This document shows positions 51,719 to 60,731 of a stretch of DNA of 64,000 nucleotides, piece by piece (the stretch's first letter is position 1; each line of letters starts with the position of its first letter). Source of the DNA: Aquimarina sp. MMG016 (GTDB taxonomy: Bacteria > Bacteroidota > Bacteroidia > Flavobacteriales > Flavobacteriaceae); assembly GCF_018100805.1 (NCBI RefSeq), contig NZ_JAGJEA010000002.1:372001-436000 (forward strand). Reading direction: 5' to 3'. A program made the translations under genes and the position numbers. The notes under the pieces were generated by a model, which worked only from the letters and a program-made list of their open reading frames with translations, had not been told where the DNA came from and searched no databases.

Positions 51719-52936
51719 ATGAATATTCTAGAAAATATACCTACAAAACGAATTGCAGTGAAGCTAAAACCATCTGCAGAAAAAATGGTGAAACGTGGTC
51801 ATCCCTGGATATTTCAGGATAGTATTACTAAGCTTAATGTAGATGATGGCAATGCAGGAGACTTGGTAATTATTTATGATAATAAAAAAAATAATTTTCT
51901 TGCCTGTGGTTTGTATGATCCATATTCACCTATAAGAGTTAAACTTATTCAGTTTAAGAAATCTGCTCAAATCAATGATGCATGGTTTGTTTCTAAAATA
52001 TCCGAAGCCTACGAAATACGAAAATCACTTCTGGAAACAGATACCAATAGTTATCGATTGATATATGGAGAGAATGATAATCTACCTGGTTTAATTGCCG
52101 ATGTATATGATCATGTTTTAGTTGTAAAACTGTACTCGCATATTTGGTTTCCGTATTTAAACTGGATTATTTCTATCTTAATTGAGATTTCCGGATGTAA
52201 AACTGTGGTGTTAAGATTAAGTCGATTACTACAGACTAAAGGAGAAACTTTTGGACTACATGATGGACAAGTAATTTTTGGTACATTGGATAGTGAGGTA
52301 GTTATTTTTAGAGAGTATAGTGTATTATTTTCTGCTAATGTCATTAAAGGACATAAAACCGGATACTTTTTGGATCATCGGCATAATCGAAAAAGAGTAG
52401 GGGAGTTGGCTAAAGGAAAGACTGTTCTAGACGTATTCTCGTACGCGGGAGGGTTTTCTGTTCATGCTTTAAAAGGTGGGGCAAAAGATGTAATAAGCTT
52501 AGATATTAGTAGACAAGCTTTAGAAATGGCACAGAATAATGCTTCATTGAATAATGTTAAAGGAAATCATAGTATTATGGTTGCTGATGCTTTTGAAGGA
52601 TTACAAAGCTTAATTAATCAAAAAAAACAGTTTGATATTGTGGTTATTGACCCACCATCATTTGCTAAACGTGAAAGTGAAATTCTAAAAGCAAAGAATA
52701 GTTATGCAAGATTAGCAAGATTAGGAGTCCAATTAGTTGTGCCTAATGGGATTTTAATACTAGCTTCTTGTTCGTCAAGGGTAATTGCAGAAGAATTCTT
52801 CGAAATTTCTGAAGAAAACATTCTGGCTTCAGGAAGGTATTTCAGTATTCTGGAAAAAACCAAACATGATATTGATCATCCAATCACTTTTCCTGAGGGA
52901 GCATATCTAAAATGTGGTTATTATAAAATAAAATAG
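51719..52936 (+). CDS. Class I rRNA methyltransferase, RlmI-like (PUA plus Rossmann)
   Basis: 405 residues from the ATG at 51719; a TTG start at 51701 is possible but adds six residues with no family support. N-terminal PUA-like domain (KLKPSAEKMVKRGHPWIFQD), then SAM-binding VLDVFSYAGGFSVHALKGGA, acidic residue in SLDISRQALEMAQ and catalytic FDIVVIDPPSFAK, plus LASCSSRV near the end. The family methylates C5 of a cytosine in 23S rRNA (RlmI, m5C1962); that exact target is inferred. The stop codon is embedded in a strong terminator. Confidence 0.88.
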   Translation: MNILENIPTKRIAVKLKPSAEKMVKRGHPWIFQDSITKLNVDDGNAGDLVIIYDNKKNNFLACGLYDPYSPIRVKLIQFKKSAQINDAWFVSKISEAYEIRKSLLETDTNSYRLIYGENDNLPGLIADVYDHVLVVKLYSHIWFPYLNWIISILIEISGCKTVVLRLSRLLQTKGETFGLHDGQVIFGTLDSEVVIFREYSVLFSANVIKGHKTGYFLDHRHNRKRVGELAKGKTVLDVFSYAGGFSVHALKGGAKDVISLDISRQALEMAQNNASLNNVKGNHSIMVADAFEGLQSLINQKKQFDIVVIDPPSFAKRESEILKAKNSYARLARLGVQLVVPNGILILASCSSRVIAEEFFEISEENILASGRYFSILEKTKHDIDHPITFPEGAYLKCGYYKIK

Positions 52937-52968
52937 GCTATTTGTGGTACGCCACAAATAGCCTATTT
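52931..52968. terminator. Bidirectional terminator with 17-bp stem
   Basis: Perfect 17-base arms AAATAGGCTATTTGTGG and CCACAAATAGCCTATTT around TACG. The stop codon of the methyltransferase is within the left arm; it also ends the convergent OmpA gene. Confidence 0.9.
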
Positions 52969-52985
52969 ATCCTAATACTTTTTTC

Positions 52986-53816
52986 TTAGTTAGAAGAAAG
53001 CATTGCAAAGAACTTGTCTAAATTTGGTAACAAAACAATTCTAGTACGTCTGTTTGTTGCCATATTTTCTTCAGTATCATTAGAAACCAAAGGTTTGTGA
53101 CTACTTCTTCCTGAAGCTATTAGTTTAGCAGGATCAACGCTATATTTCTTTTCAAGCTTTCTCACGATCGATGTAGCTCTTTTAACACTTAAATCCCAGT
53201 TATCTTCTAATACCGGAGTGCTGATTGTTCGAGGATCTGTATGTCCTTCTACCATTACTTCGATACTTTCTTCAGAGTTAATTACATCTGCTAATTTTTG
53301 TAGCACATTATTAGCTTTATCACTAACTCTATAACTTCCTGTTTTAAACAACATCTTATCAGAAATAGAGATCATCACTACTGTATTCTCAATATCTATA
53401 GAGATGTCTTCATCTTCCTTAAGATTGTCGTCCAAAGAACTCTTAAGGTTATGAGATACTGCTAGATTCATAGAATCTTTTAATGTTCTAGCTCCCTGAA
53501 GTTTTTCAGCATCTACATTGGCTAATGTAGCTCTCATTTTTTCTTTAGTATTGTTAGAGATCACTGCCAGATCATCTACCATTACCATTTTTTCGTTGTT
53601 AGACTCTGTCAAAGAATTGATTTTAGAGTTGTAATCAGCTACTCTTGCTTCAATTTTAGCAAATTTAGATTCTAACTCTTCTTTTTCTACTGTAGTTCTT
53701 TGTAAATTACTTTGTGTATCCTGCAGCTGCTGTTCTAAAGCAACATACTTTTTCTTAGATACGCAGGAAGTCATTACTAGAGCCCCTAATACAATTAATA
53801 CGAATGATTTTTTCAT
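52986..53816 (-). CDS. OmpA-family lipoprotein
   Basis: 276 residues. Lipobox VMTSC (Cys18). Residues 25-110 form a coiled coil (KYVALEQQLQDTQSNLQRTT). The C-terminal domain is OmpA-like and binds peptidoglycan: VMVEGHTDPRT, DNWDLSVKRATSIVRKL, IASGRSSHKPLVSNDTEENM and NRRTRIVLLP. It tethers outer membrane to cell wall. Divergent from the M23 peptidase. Confidence 0.9.
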   Translation of the reverse strand: MKKSFVLIVLGALVMTSCVSKKKYVALEQQLQDTQSNLQRTTVEKEELESKFAKIEARVADYNSKINSLTESNNEKMVMVDDLAVISNNTKEKMRATLANVDAEKLQGARTLKDSMNLAVSHNLKSSLDDNLKEDEDISIDIENTVVMISISDKMLFKTGSYRVSDKANNVLQKLADVINSEESIEVMVEGHTDPRTISTPVLEDNWDLSVKRATSIVRKLEKKYSVDPAKLIASGRSSHKPLVSNDTEENMATNRRTRIVLLPNLDKFFAMLSSN

Positions 53817-54145
53817 GGTTATTTAATTAATCTTGTTATTCGGTATGTTTAACTAAGAGATGTTTCATTTATTGCCAAGTGACCTACTAATTTTTTCACA
53901 TCAAATTCTTAAAAATTGTTAATAAATTTCTCTATTAAAAGTATCCCGTAAGCATAGTGTGGAAAAACTGCATCCTTAAATATACGTAATTATTTGATTT
54001 TTAATGAAGTAAATAATATGTCGTGTTTTTTATTCTAAAATAATAGCTTGTTTATTGTAACAAGTTGTTATTTTTGTCGTCATAGTTATAGAAAAATTGT
54101 ATCAAGCCCAAACTCTACTCTAATTTTTTAAAATGTACATTATTA
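53817..54145. other. Divergent intergenic region with one promoter
   Basis: About 330 bases between the OmpA and M23 starts. Besides the promoter at 54048-54076 I see no repeat, hairpin or ORF of note. Confidence 0.5.
54048..54076 (+). promoter_or_regulatory. Promoter of the M23 peptidase gene
   Basis: TTG at 54048-54050, 18 bases, then TATTTTTG at 54069-54076, close to the flavobacterial consensus. The leader would be about 65 bases. Confidence 0.5.
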
Positions 54146-55099
54146 ATGTTGTTATTTCATAAAAGGCTTGTGTTTTTTTGTTTACTTAATTATGTAGCTT
54201 GTTTAAGTATATTTTCACAAGAAAGCCAGGCAATTGAGTATAAAAGTTTAGTACTGGACGGAGAGATCATGTATCTTCCGATCTATCAAGAAAATCATAT
54301 TAGTACTTTGGTCGATTCTTTTTCTATAGTTTCTTTAGAAAATAAAGTCAACGAATATGTTATAAAATGGGATAATCAAAAATTTAATCCATTTAGAGGA
54401 GAAAGCCCTGCCACTCCTTTTCAATTAATATTTAGCGAAACGGAATTTGCATCACCAGTAGATCGAAAAATGGTCGTTACGTCTCGTTATGGTTGGAGAA
54501 GAGGCAGGCCTCATCAGGGTATTGATATTGATCTTCAGATAGGTGATAATGTGAAATCTATTCTTGACGGAAAAATCAGATATGTAGGATATCATGGAGG
54601 TCACGGAAAAACGATCATAGTAAGACATAATAACGGGTTAGAGAGCGTATATGCTCATCTGTCAAAATATCTGGTTAAAGAAAATGATCAAGTTAAAGCA
54701 GGAGACCCTATAGGCATAGGAGGTGTAACCGGAAATGCGAGAGGCAGTCATTTACATTTAGAAATTAGATATCACGGAAAAAGCATACATCCTGAATATC
54801 TATTTGATTTCACACCAGAAACTAAAATACGCTCTGATTCATTATACGTTACTAGAAAATGGATAAATCCCAGATATCATAGATCTACGAGGAAAAGTAA
54901 GATTATTGTTTTCAAAACCATAGAGGAAGCGCAAAAATATAAAGAAGAATTAAAGAAAATCTATACCGTTAGAAAGGGTGATACTCTTCATCGTATTGCT
55001 AATAAACACGGATTAGCAGTTGCTGAAATCTGTAAAATAAATTCTATTAAGTATAATTCTGTTCTAAAAGTTGGTCAACAAATTATATTGGGAAACTAA
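54146..55099 (+). CDS. Exported M23 metallopeptidase with LysM domain
   Basis: 317 residues. Signal sequence to FSQ (about residue 25). Peptidase domain with RYGWRRGRPHQGIDIDLQIG (first His and Asp zinc ligands), VYAHLSKY and the HLHLEIRY motif with the other ligands. The C-terminal YTVRKGDTLHRIANKHGLAV is a LysM peptidoglycan-binding domain. It would cut peptide cross-links in the cell wall, or as a NlpD/EnvC-type protein activate amidases; the zinc ligands here look complete, favouring an active enzyme. Confidence 0.9.
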   Translation: MLLFHKRLVFFCLLNYVACLSIFSQESQAIEYKSLVLDGEIMYLPIYQENHISTLVDSFSIVSLENKVNEYVIKWDNQKFNPFRGESPATPFQLIFSETEFASPVDRKMVVTSRYGWRRGRPHQGIDIDLQIGDNVKSILDGKIRYVGYHGGHGKTIIVRHNNGLESVYAHLSKYLVKENDQVKAGDPIGIGGVTGNARGSHLHLEIRYHGKSIHPEYLFDFTPETKIRSDSLYVTRKWINPRYHRSTRKSKIIVFKTIEEAQKYKEELKKIYTVRKGDTLHRIANKHGLAVAEICKINSIKYNSVLKVGQQIILGN

Positions 55100-55111
55100 A
55101 AATCTGAGAAC

Positions 55112-56365
55112 TTAATTTTTTGCAGGCTCTCCTAAATGTTTTTTTATCATTTCTAATAATAAATTCTTTTCATAAGGCTTTAGTATATAGTCGTTTAAGC
55201 CTGCTTGCATCATCTGTCTGTTTAACTGAGTAACGTCTACTGCTGTCAATGCTATGATAGGGGTTTTTACATCAAACTCTCGAATTCTTTTAGTAGTTCC
55301 GATCCCATTAAGTTTTGGCATATTTATATCCATAAGAATAATATCGTATCTATTATCCCTGGCCATAGTAATAGCATCAAAACCATTATCAACGGTAGAA
55401 CAATTAAAGTTTTCTTTGGATAACATTTTGTCTGCCACCAAAAGATTTAGTTTATTATCATCTACAATTAATATTTTATTTTTTGCATCCTTAGCAGTAA
55501 TTTCATTCGGACTATCTTTTTGACCTTCAAAATCAACTACAAATGCATATTCTGATCCAGCTTGAGCATTATTACTTTTCATAATTTCGCCACCAAGAGC
55601 CTCAGCCAGTCTGTTTACAATAGTAGAGTTAAGACCAGTACCTAAGTATGATTTTTTAGCTTTGCGAACGTTCATGAATTCTCTATATATCGATCTTTCA
55701 TCTTCTTTAGAAACTTCATTACCATCATGTTTTACCTTAAAAGATATATTATTAATGTTTTCTTTCTTCTTTATGAGATTAACCGAGAAATAAATATTTC
55801 CATTTTTGGTGAACTTTAATGCATTACTAATAAAATTAATTAATATTTGAGATAAAATTGCTGGATTGCCATATAATAGAGGGTCTATTTCAGAATCAAA
55901 TTCAAAATGTAATGTATTATCACTATTTTCAGTTGCATAACTGAACGAGTTGATAAGGTTATCAGTAAGCTCTCTTAAATTGAATGAAGTTTTATGAGCT
56001 TCGATCTCTTTTTGGTCTATATGGTTGATCTGTAGTACATTATTGATTAAAGATAATAGATGGTCGCTAGTAAACTTTAATGACTTTAGATTTTTATTAT
56101 CTTTTAAGTTTGGATGCTCATCGGTTAATAAATTGGTAAGACCCATTATACCATAAAGCGGTGTTCTTAATTCCTGACTAAGTGAGGTAATAAAATCTTG
56201 CTGAAATTGGTACTCCTTTTCAGTATTTTGTTGAATAGATTCTAATTCTTTGGTTTTGGATTTTAGTTTTGATTTTATTCCACGACAACGTATCCATAAA
56301 AACAAAGCAATAGCAAAAAGAAAACCACATAATATATAATATATCATAGCTACTTTTTTAGGCAA
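55112..56365 (-). CDS. Receiver-domain protein fused to a degenerate histidine kinase
   Basis: 417 residues. A single transmembrane helix (about 6-25), a short coiled coil, then a HisKA-like dimerisation helix whose H-box reads SLSQELRTPLYGIMG: the phospho-acceptor His is Gln64. The ATPase domain keeps the N-box (ILINFISNALKFTKNG, N177/N181), but the G1 box is VKHDGNEV in place of DTGxGI and the G2 box is GTGLNS in place of GTGLGL. The C-terminal receiver is intact: D302/D303, phosphorylatable D346 in MDINMP, T374 and K396. I infer a pseudokinase or phosphatase scaffold that presents a working receiver. Confidence 0.85.
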   Translation of the reverse strand: MPKKVAMIYYILCGFLFAIALFLWIRCRGIKSKLKSKTKELESIQQNTEKEYQFQQDFITSLSQELRTPLYGIMGLTNLLTDEHPNLKDNKNLKSLKFTSDHLLSLINNVLQINHIDQKEIEAHKTSFNLRELTDNLINSFSYATENSDNTLHFEFDSEIDPLLYGNPAILSQILINFISNALKFTKNGNIYFSVNLIKKKENINNISFKVKHDGNEVSKEDERSIYREFMNVRKAKKSYLGTGLNSTIVNRLAEALGGEIMKSNNAQAGSEYAFVVDFEGQKDSPNEITAKDAKNKILIVDDNKLNLLVADKMLSKENFNCSTVDNGFDAITMARDNRYDIILMDINMPKLNGIGTTKRIREFDVKTPIIALTAVDVTQLNRQMMQAGLNDYILKPYEKNLLLEMIKKHLGEPAKN

Positions 56366-56659
56366 AGTAAGAAAGATAAGCTTTATCTAACAAGCTTATT
56401 TAATAATTTCTTAACGCGAATTCAATATTTAATACATAAATCTTATTATTAACGTAAAAAATGAAATTAACTTGTGCTTAGATCTCACTAAAATCAGATG
56501 TTTTATCAAAGTTTGTAGCTTAATTGTAATTATTGTTAATTCATTACGTCTTTATTAATAGAATGATGGTTGATCTTTAAGATTTTTTGGGTATTTAACA
56601 CCACGAATTTTATAGATTAGCTATCTTTATGCTTTATAATTTGACTAAGCCTCAAGGTT

Positions 56660-57307
56660 ATGAAACCTATATTAGTAGTATTCATATTATTTTTTTCCGG
56701 CAGTATGCTCCAAGCCCAGGTAGAAAATTCTACCTCTCTGAGAATTGATGCAAAAAATAATGAGGAAACCAATAAATTTAGTTTATCAAAAGGACTCAAT
56801 ACTTCTAATTCAGAAAAAGATCTCAATTTATTTACTTCTTTACGAGATTCATTAGGTTTTAATCGTACCCAGAGACCTTTTAGTATGAATGAAGATAATG
56901 GTCTTTTAGATCCAGAAGCAGAAGCAACACCAAGATGGTTTAAAAAAGATGCTGATATAGCTGGAAAAGGTGAAATGGATCAATATTTTGGTGATTTTAA
57001 AAGCAATAGTCAATTTATTCACCTGGTTTATAGGGATCATGGGCAACAAGATGGTGATGTAGTACGTATTTTTATTAATGGTGATATCATCAAGTCTGGT
57101 GCTTTTTTAACCAATGCTCATCAACGAATTAAAATTAATATGGTTAAAGGGTTAAACAAAATTGACATTTTAGCCCTAAATGAAGGTGAAAGTTCTCCAA
57201 ACACCGCAGAGTTTCATTTGTATGATGATCAGGGTATTATGATTACAGCCAATCAGTGGAATCTCCTAACAGGCGGAAAAGCCAGTATGATTGTTCGAAA
57301 GGACTAA
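56660..57307 (+). CDS. Exported protein, unrecognised
   Basis: 215 residues. Signal peptide MKPILVVFILFFSGSMLQA (then QVENST). After a Ser/Asn/Lys linker of about 90 residues comes a compact beta domain: FGDFKSNSQFIHLVYRDHGQ, GDVVRIFINGDIIKSGAFL, INMVKGLNKIDILALNEGES and TAEFHLYDDQGIMITANQW. I do not know this family. It is divergent from the pseudokinase and 103 bases upstream of the ECF sigma gene; it might be a target or partner of either. Confidence 0.6.
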   Translation: MKPILVVFILFFSGSMLQAQVENSTSLRIDAKNNEETNKFSLSKGLNTSNSEKDLNLFTSLRDSLGFNRTQRPFSMNEDNGLLDPEAEATPRWFKKDADIAGKGEMDQYFGDFKSNSQFIHLVYRDHGQQDGDVVRIFINGDIIKSGAFLTNAHQRIKINMVKGLNKIDILALNEGESSPNTAEFHLYDDQGIMITANQWNLLTGGKASMIVRKD

Positions 57308-57410
57308 TCAGCTACACTCTTTTATTTTACTTTTAAATAAGTTTTCTTTTTTTTAAGAAATCTGTGATTTTTATTAATTATTCTATACTAATAGGTAAAA
57401 CAAATACTTG

Positions 57411-57899
57411 ATGAGTAAAGAATCCGTATTTACCCAAATCATAAAAGATAACGAAGGTGTTATTTTCAAAATTACCACGGTATATACAGATAACCGGGAA
57501 GATCAAAAAGATTTATATCAAGAAATCGTATATCAGTTATGGAAGGCTTTTGACAGATTCAGAGGTGACTCCAAAATAAGTACGTGGATGTATAGAGTAG
57601 CATTAAATACAGCAATCACTAGATTGAAAAAAGAAAAGCGAAAAGGGAATCAAGTAGGTATTGATAAAGTAATTATGAAGCAGACAGAATACTACGATAC
57701 AGAGTTTGAAGAGAAATTAAAAATACTCTATAGTCATATCCAAGGACTTAATGAACTAGAAAAAGGATTGATGTTGTTACTTCTAGAAGGGAAAAAGTAT
57801 GAAGAAATAGCTTCGATCACTGGATTATCAGCTAGTAATGTAGGAACCAAAATATCACGGATCAAAAGTAAATTGAAGTCACAAATCGTTAAAAACTAA
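57411..57899 (+). CDS. ECF-type RNA polymerase sigma factor
   Basis: 162 residues from ATG at 57411 (MSKESVFTQIIKDNEG); a TTG three bases earlier is less likely. Region 2 includes YQEIVYQLWKAFDRFRGDS and STWMYRVALNTAI; region 4 ends with GKKYEEIASITGLSASNVG and the recognition helix TKISRIKSKLK. Followed after three bases by a four-TM membrane protein that probably acts as its anti-sigma or sensor partner, an arrangement seen often in flavobacteria. Confidence 0.9.
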   Translation: MSKESVFTQIIKDNEGVIFKITTVYTDNREDQKDLYQEIVYQLWKAFDRFRGDSKISTWMYRVALNTAITRLKKEKRKGNQVGIDKVIMKQTEYYDTEFEEKLKILYSHIQGLNELEKGLMLLLLEGKKYEEIASITGLSASNVGTKISRIKSKLKSQIVKN

Positions 57900-57902
57900 A
57901 TT

Positions 57903-58508
57903 ATGGAATTGGAAGAAATGCAAGCAGTTTGGGCGGATCTAAGTAGTCAGCTAGAAAAACAAAAAAAGTTAACAGATAAAATGATAATTATGATGACACA
58001 AGAAAAGTATAAAAAAAAGTGGAATAGAATTGCGTATCCAGAAATATTAGGAACTATTATTTGTTATGGAGTTGCCATATTGATTTTAATAAACATAGGT
58101 AAATTAGATAATTGGTATACATTACTATCCGGGTTAATATCAGTTGTTGTTTTATTAATATTACCAGTTTTATCATTGAGATCAATTTTTAGAATGCGTA
58201 AATTGAATATAGCAGAGAATGATTATAAGGATACTTTAATGCAATATGCTAAAGGTAAAAAAAGATTTCAGTCATCAATGAAACTGGGATATTATTTGGG
58301 TTTTATTTTAATGTTTGCCATTATGCCCGTAACTACTAAACTACTTAACAATAAGGACTTGTTTACAGAGACCACAAAAATATGGCCTTTTCTGATTTCT
58401 ATACCTTTAGCCGTTGTATTTATGATATTTTTCTCTAAATGGGTGTATAAATCCTATAACAGAAATATAATTGAAGCCGAAAACTTGATTAAAGATTTAG
58501 AAGAGTAA
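57903..58508 (+). CDS. Membrane protein, probable partner of the ECF sigma factor
   Basis: 201 residues. A 40-residue basic N-terminal helix (MELEEMQAVWADLSSQLEKQ) is followed by four hydrophobic segments (ILGTIICYGVAILILIN, LLSGLISVVVLLILPVL, LGFILMFAIMPV, FLISIPLAVVFMIFF). Too divergent to place in a named anti-sigma family; the role as sigma regulator is inferred from the three-base spacing to the sigma gene. Confidence 0.6.
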   Translation: MELEEMQAVWADLSSQLEKQKKLTDKMIIMMTQEKYKKKWNRIAYPEILGTIICYGVAILILINIGKLDNWYTLLSGLISVVVLLILPVLSLRSIFRMRKLNIAENDYKDTLMQYAKGKKRFQSSMKLGYYLGFILMFAIMPVTTKLLNNKDLFTETTKIWPFLISIPLAVVFMIFFSKWVYKSYNRNIIEAENLIKDLEE

Positions 58509-58535
58509 AAAACACATCAATCAAAAAACGAATCC

Positions 58536-58563
58536 CTTAATCTATTTTTTAGGATTAAGGGGT
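58536..58563 (+). terminator. Terminator after the sigma operon
   Basis: Nine-base arms CCCTTAATC and GATTAAGGG with a ten-base loop, then GTTTCTGTT, about 27 bases past the stop codon. Confidence 0.65.
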
Positions 58564-58772
58564 TTCTGTTGAAGGTCAATATATTAAACTGTGTTATTTG
58601 TAAATAAAGAGTTTTGATTCATTATGTGAAGTTAAAATCATAAACTATTGTTATCGAAATCATAAAAATATTTTTTGTATCAGGTTTTTATTTAGTTTCG
58701 CGGTCGGATAAATTGTATTAGGGTAATTTCCCCTTGAATTAGAATTACCCTTATGCTAAATAGAATTTAGGA

Positions 58773-59168
58773 ATGCCCAACCCTATTAATGAAGAGGATG
58801 TAGTAAAGGTGTATAATCTAGAAATGGGAAAAGTAATTTTCCATAAAGATTATATGATTATTGAAGTAGCAGAAGGATTTTGTTTTAGTCATGAAAAAGC
58901 AAAAGAACTCTCCGTGTTTACAAATTTACACTTTGGGGATCGTTCTTTTGGGTATATATCGCACAGAGTAAATTCATATTCTGTTAAGCCTATAGATTAT
59001 AGAAAAATTAAAGATGTTTTTCCTAATATGGAAGCATTTGCAGTAGTAACTTATAATGAACTTCAAAAAGAAAGTGTTAAGATAGAAAACATATTTTTTT
59101 ATGAAGATATTAAAATGTTTGATCAACTAGATGATGCCGTAAACTGGGTAAAAAAACGATTAAGATAA
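58773..59168 (+). CDS. Hypothetical protein, alpha/beta, possibly STAS-like
   Basis: 131 residues, no signal or membrane segment. The order strand-strand-helix-strand-helix (GKVIFHKDYMIIEVAEG, SHEKAKELSVFTNLHFG, VFPNMEAFAVVTYNEL and a final helix QLDDAVNWVKKRLR) is like SpoIIAA/STAS-type domains found widely in Bacteroidota. No conserved Ser in the usual place was identified, so this is only a fold guess. Monocistronic. Confidence 0.55.
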   Translation: MPNPINEEDVVKVYNLEMGKVIFHKDYMIIEVAEGFCFSHEKAKELSVFTNLHFGDRSFGYISHRVNSYSVKPIDYRKIKDVFPNMEAFAVVTYNELQKESVKIENIFFYEDIKMFDQLDDAVNWVKKRLR

Positions 59169-59183
59169 ATACGGAATTTTAAT

Positions 59184-59507
59184 TTATGCTTGACTATCTA
59201 GATAATTACCTAAGTTACCCAAAGCATCACCCCAGAACTGTTCATAAAATTTAAGCCATTGATTAACTTCTTGTAATGGTTTTGCATTAGCATAACAGAA
59301 ACGTTCTCTTCCTTTAGTATCAATTTTTACCAAACCAGCATCTTCTAGAGTTTTAAGGTGTTTTGTAACCCCTTGACGACTAATATCGAATTGATTGGAT
59401 ATTTGTGTAATAGGTAGGGCAGTAGCTGCAACCACCAAAGCGTGAAAGATCTCACGCCTTGTTGGATCAGCAATTGCTTTTAAAATTTTGGTGATTTTAT
59501 CCTGCAT
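59184..59507 (-). CDS. ArsR-family winged-helix regulator (SRPBCC partner)
   Basis: 107 residues. Winged helix with IADPTRREIFHALVVAAT, the recognition helix FDISRQGVTKHLKTLEDAGL and wing DTKGRERFCYANAKPL. This is the ArsR branch that pairs with AHSA1/SRPBCC proteins. It overlaps the end of that gene by 11 bases, so the two are coupled. It is the likely repressor acting on the GCAAC-N6-GTTGC sites upstream of the pair. Confidence 0.88.
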   Translation of the reverse strand: MQDKITKILKAIADPTRREIFHALVVAATALPITQISNQFDISRQGVTKHLKTLEDAGLVKIDTKGRERFCYANAKPLQEVNQWLKFYEQFWGDALGNLGNYLDSQA

Positions 59508-59925
59508 GAACTTCTAGAGTTAAATATTGGCTAAGTTCCGAAATACAATTGTCCCAACCACCATTAAAGCTATTAAACATATTAACTGCGGTTTCACCTG
59601 GATAATTGGATATACCTGAATGTTCTAAATAAAGTTTTGTACCCTCCTTGGTTTCTTCTAACTCCCAAGTTACTGTGGTTTCGGTATCTGTATCGGCAAC
59701 AACCCAAGTGTAAACCAGAGTGTATGGGTCAGCTTTTTTTACTTCTCCTTTAATTTGTGTACAATTTTGTTCCTTAGGAGCAGTAAAAGTATATTGATAT
59801 CCTGGTTGTGCTTTAAAATCTGCCGGAATAAACCAAGTTGATATTTCTTCTTGTTTGGTGATTGCATTCCATACTTTATCAATAGAATGTTTGAATACGT
59901 GTTCTTTAGTGATTACATCTTTCAT
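59497..59925 (-). CDS. SRPBCC (AHSA1-like) domain protein
   Basis: 142 residues. Typical AHSA1 pattern: VFKHSIDKVWNAITKQEEIS TWFIP region, YTFTAPKEQNCTQIKGEV, YTLVYTWVVADTDTETTVTW and a final amphipathic helix with GGWDNCISELSQYL. The helix-grip fold binds hydrophobic ligands. In ArsR-linked pairs the ligand is normally unknown. First gene of the operon, with a consensus promoter overlapped by two operators. Confidence 0.88.
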   Translation of the reverse strand: MKDVITKEHVFKHSIDKVWNAITKQEEISTWFIPADFKAQPGYQYTFTAPKEQNCTQIKGEVKKADPYTLVYTWVVADTDTETTVTWELEETKEGTKLYLEHSGISNYPGETAVNMFNSFNGGWDNCISELSQYLTLEVHAG

Positions 59926-59949
59926 TGGTGTTTATTTTATGATTAATAT

Positions 59950-60010
59950 GCAACTATATGGTTGCAAATATATAAAACAATACAAAATACGCAACTTTTT
60001 AGTTGCGTAT
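59950..60010. promoter_or_regulatory. Two GCAAC-N6-GTTGC operators
   Basis: GCAAC TATATG GTTGC at 59950-59965 and ATACGCAAC TTTTTA GTTGCGTAT at 59987-60010 (nine-base perfect arms). The first overlaps the -7 element, the second covers the -33 element of the promoter for the SRPBCC-ArsR operon. Spacing between the dyad centres is about 41 bases, near four DNA turns, so two dimers on one face is plausible. Confidence 0.7.
59965..59994 (-). promoter_or_regulatory. Promoter of the SRPBCC-ArsR operon
   Basis: On the minus strand, TTG (59994-59992), 19 bases, TATATTTG (59972-59965): an exact flavobacterial consensus. It is inside the operator pair. Transcription would start about 33 bases before the ATG at 59925. 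Confidence 0.7.
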
Positions 60011-60047
60011 TAATAAGTATTTAACTTTTGATAAATAGGTGAGTAGT

Positions 60048-60641
60048 CTATTTATGTATTGCTAAAGCTCGTATTTTTATTTTCACTTCATTGCCAATAA
60101 AAAAAGATCCGTTATCCATTTTACGATTAAATTGTATACCATAATCAAATCTATTGATTACCAGATCCGCTTTGATGCCAATCGAAGTTACTTTGGTAGG
60201 ATCTTTAAGCGGGCCCATAAGCTGGATAGGGAATTCGATACTTTTAGTTATTCCACAAATAGTCAGGTTTCCTTTCATAACATAGGAATTATCCACATTT
60301 TTAATCACCGAAGTTGAAGAAAACTTAATTTCAGGATGCGCTTCTGTGTTAAGCCACATCTCTCCTTTAAGATGACCATCTCTGGTTTCATTATTTGTAT
60401 CTAAACTTTTCGTGTTAATACTTACCTGAACCTGTAATGTTGTGAAATCTTCACCTTCAATAGAAATGTTTCCGGAAAATTCATTGAACCTGCCCGACAC
60501 TTCTCCTACCATAAAACGTTCTACGTCAAACCCAATATAGGTATGCCCTTTATCCAGGGTATATTTGGTTGGATTGTTATTAAAACCGGAGAAGATGAAT
60601 GTAATACATAAAATTAATGGAATAATAAATTTAGCTTTCAT
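60048..60641 (-). CDS. YceI-family lipid-binding protein, exported
   Basis: 197 residues from the ATG at 60641 (MKAKFIIPLILC signal peptide); an in-frame extension to 60668 is not supported. The mature part is a YceI lipocalin-like barrel: KYTLDKGHTYIGFDVERFMV, EVSGRFNEFSGNISI, KGEMWLNTEAHPEIKFSST, GNLTICGITKSIEFPIQL and RFDYGIQFNRK. YceI proteins bind isoprenoid or other lipids in the periplasm; the ligand is unknown. Confidence 0.88.
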   Translation of the reverse strand: MKAKFIIPLILCITFIFSGFNNNPTKYTLDKGHTYIGFDVERFMVGEVSGRFNEFSGNISIEGEDFTTLQVQVSINTKSLDTNNETRDGHLKGEMWLNTEAHPEIKFSSTSVIKNVDNSYVMKGNLTICGITKSIEFPIQLMGPLKDPTKVTSIGIKADLVINRFDYGIQFNRKMDNGSFFIGNEVKIKIRALAIHK

Positions 60642-60731
60642 TGTTTTATAATTTAGATTAAAACTCAATGATAGCTTGTTATCTAATTAATTTCGACAAT
60701 AGTTATAAAGATTGCCAGATTTTAATGGTTT

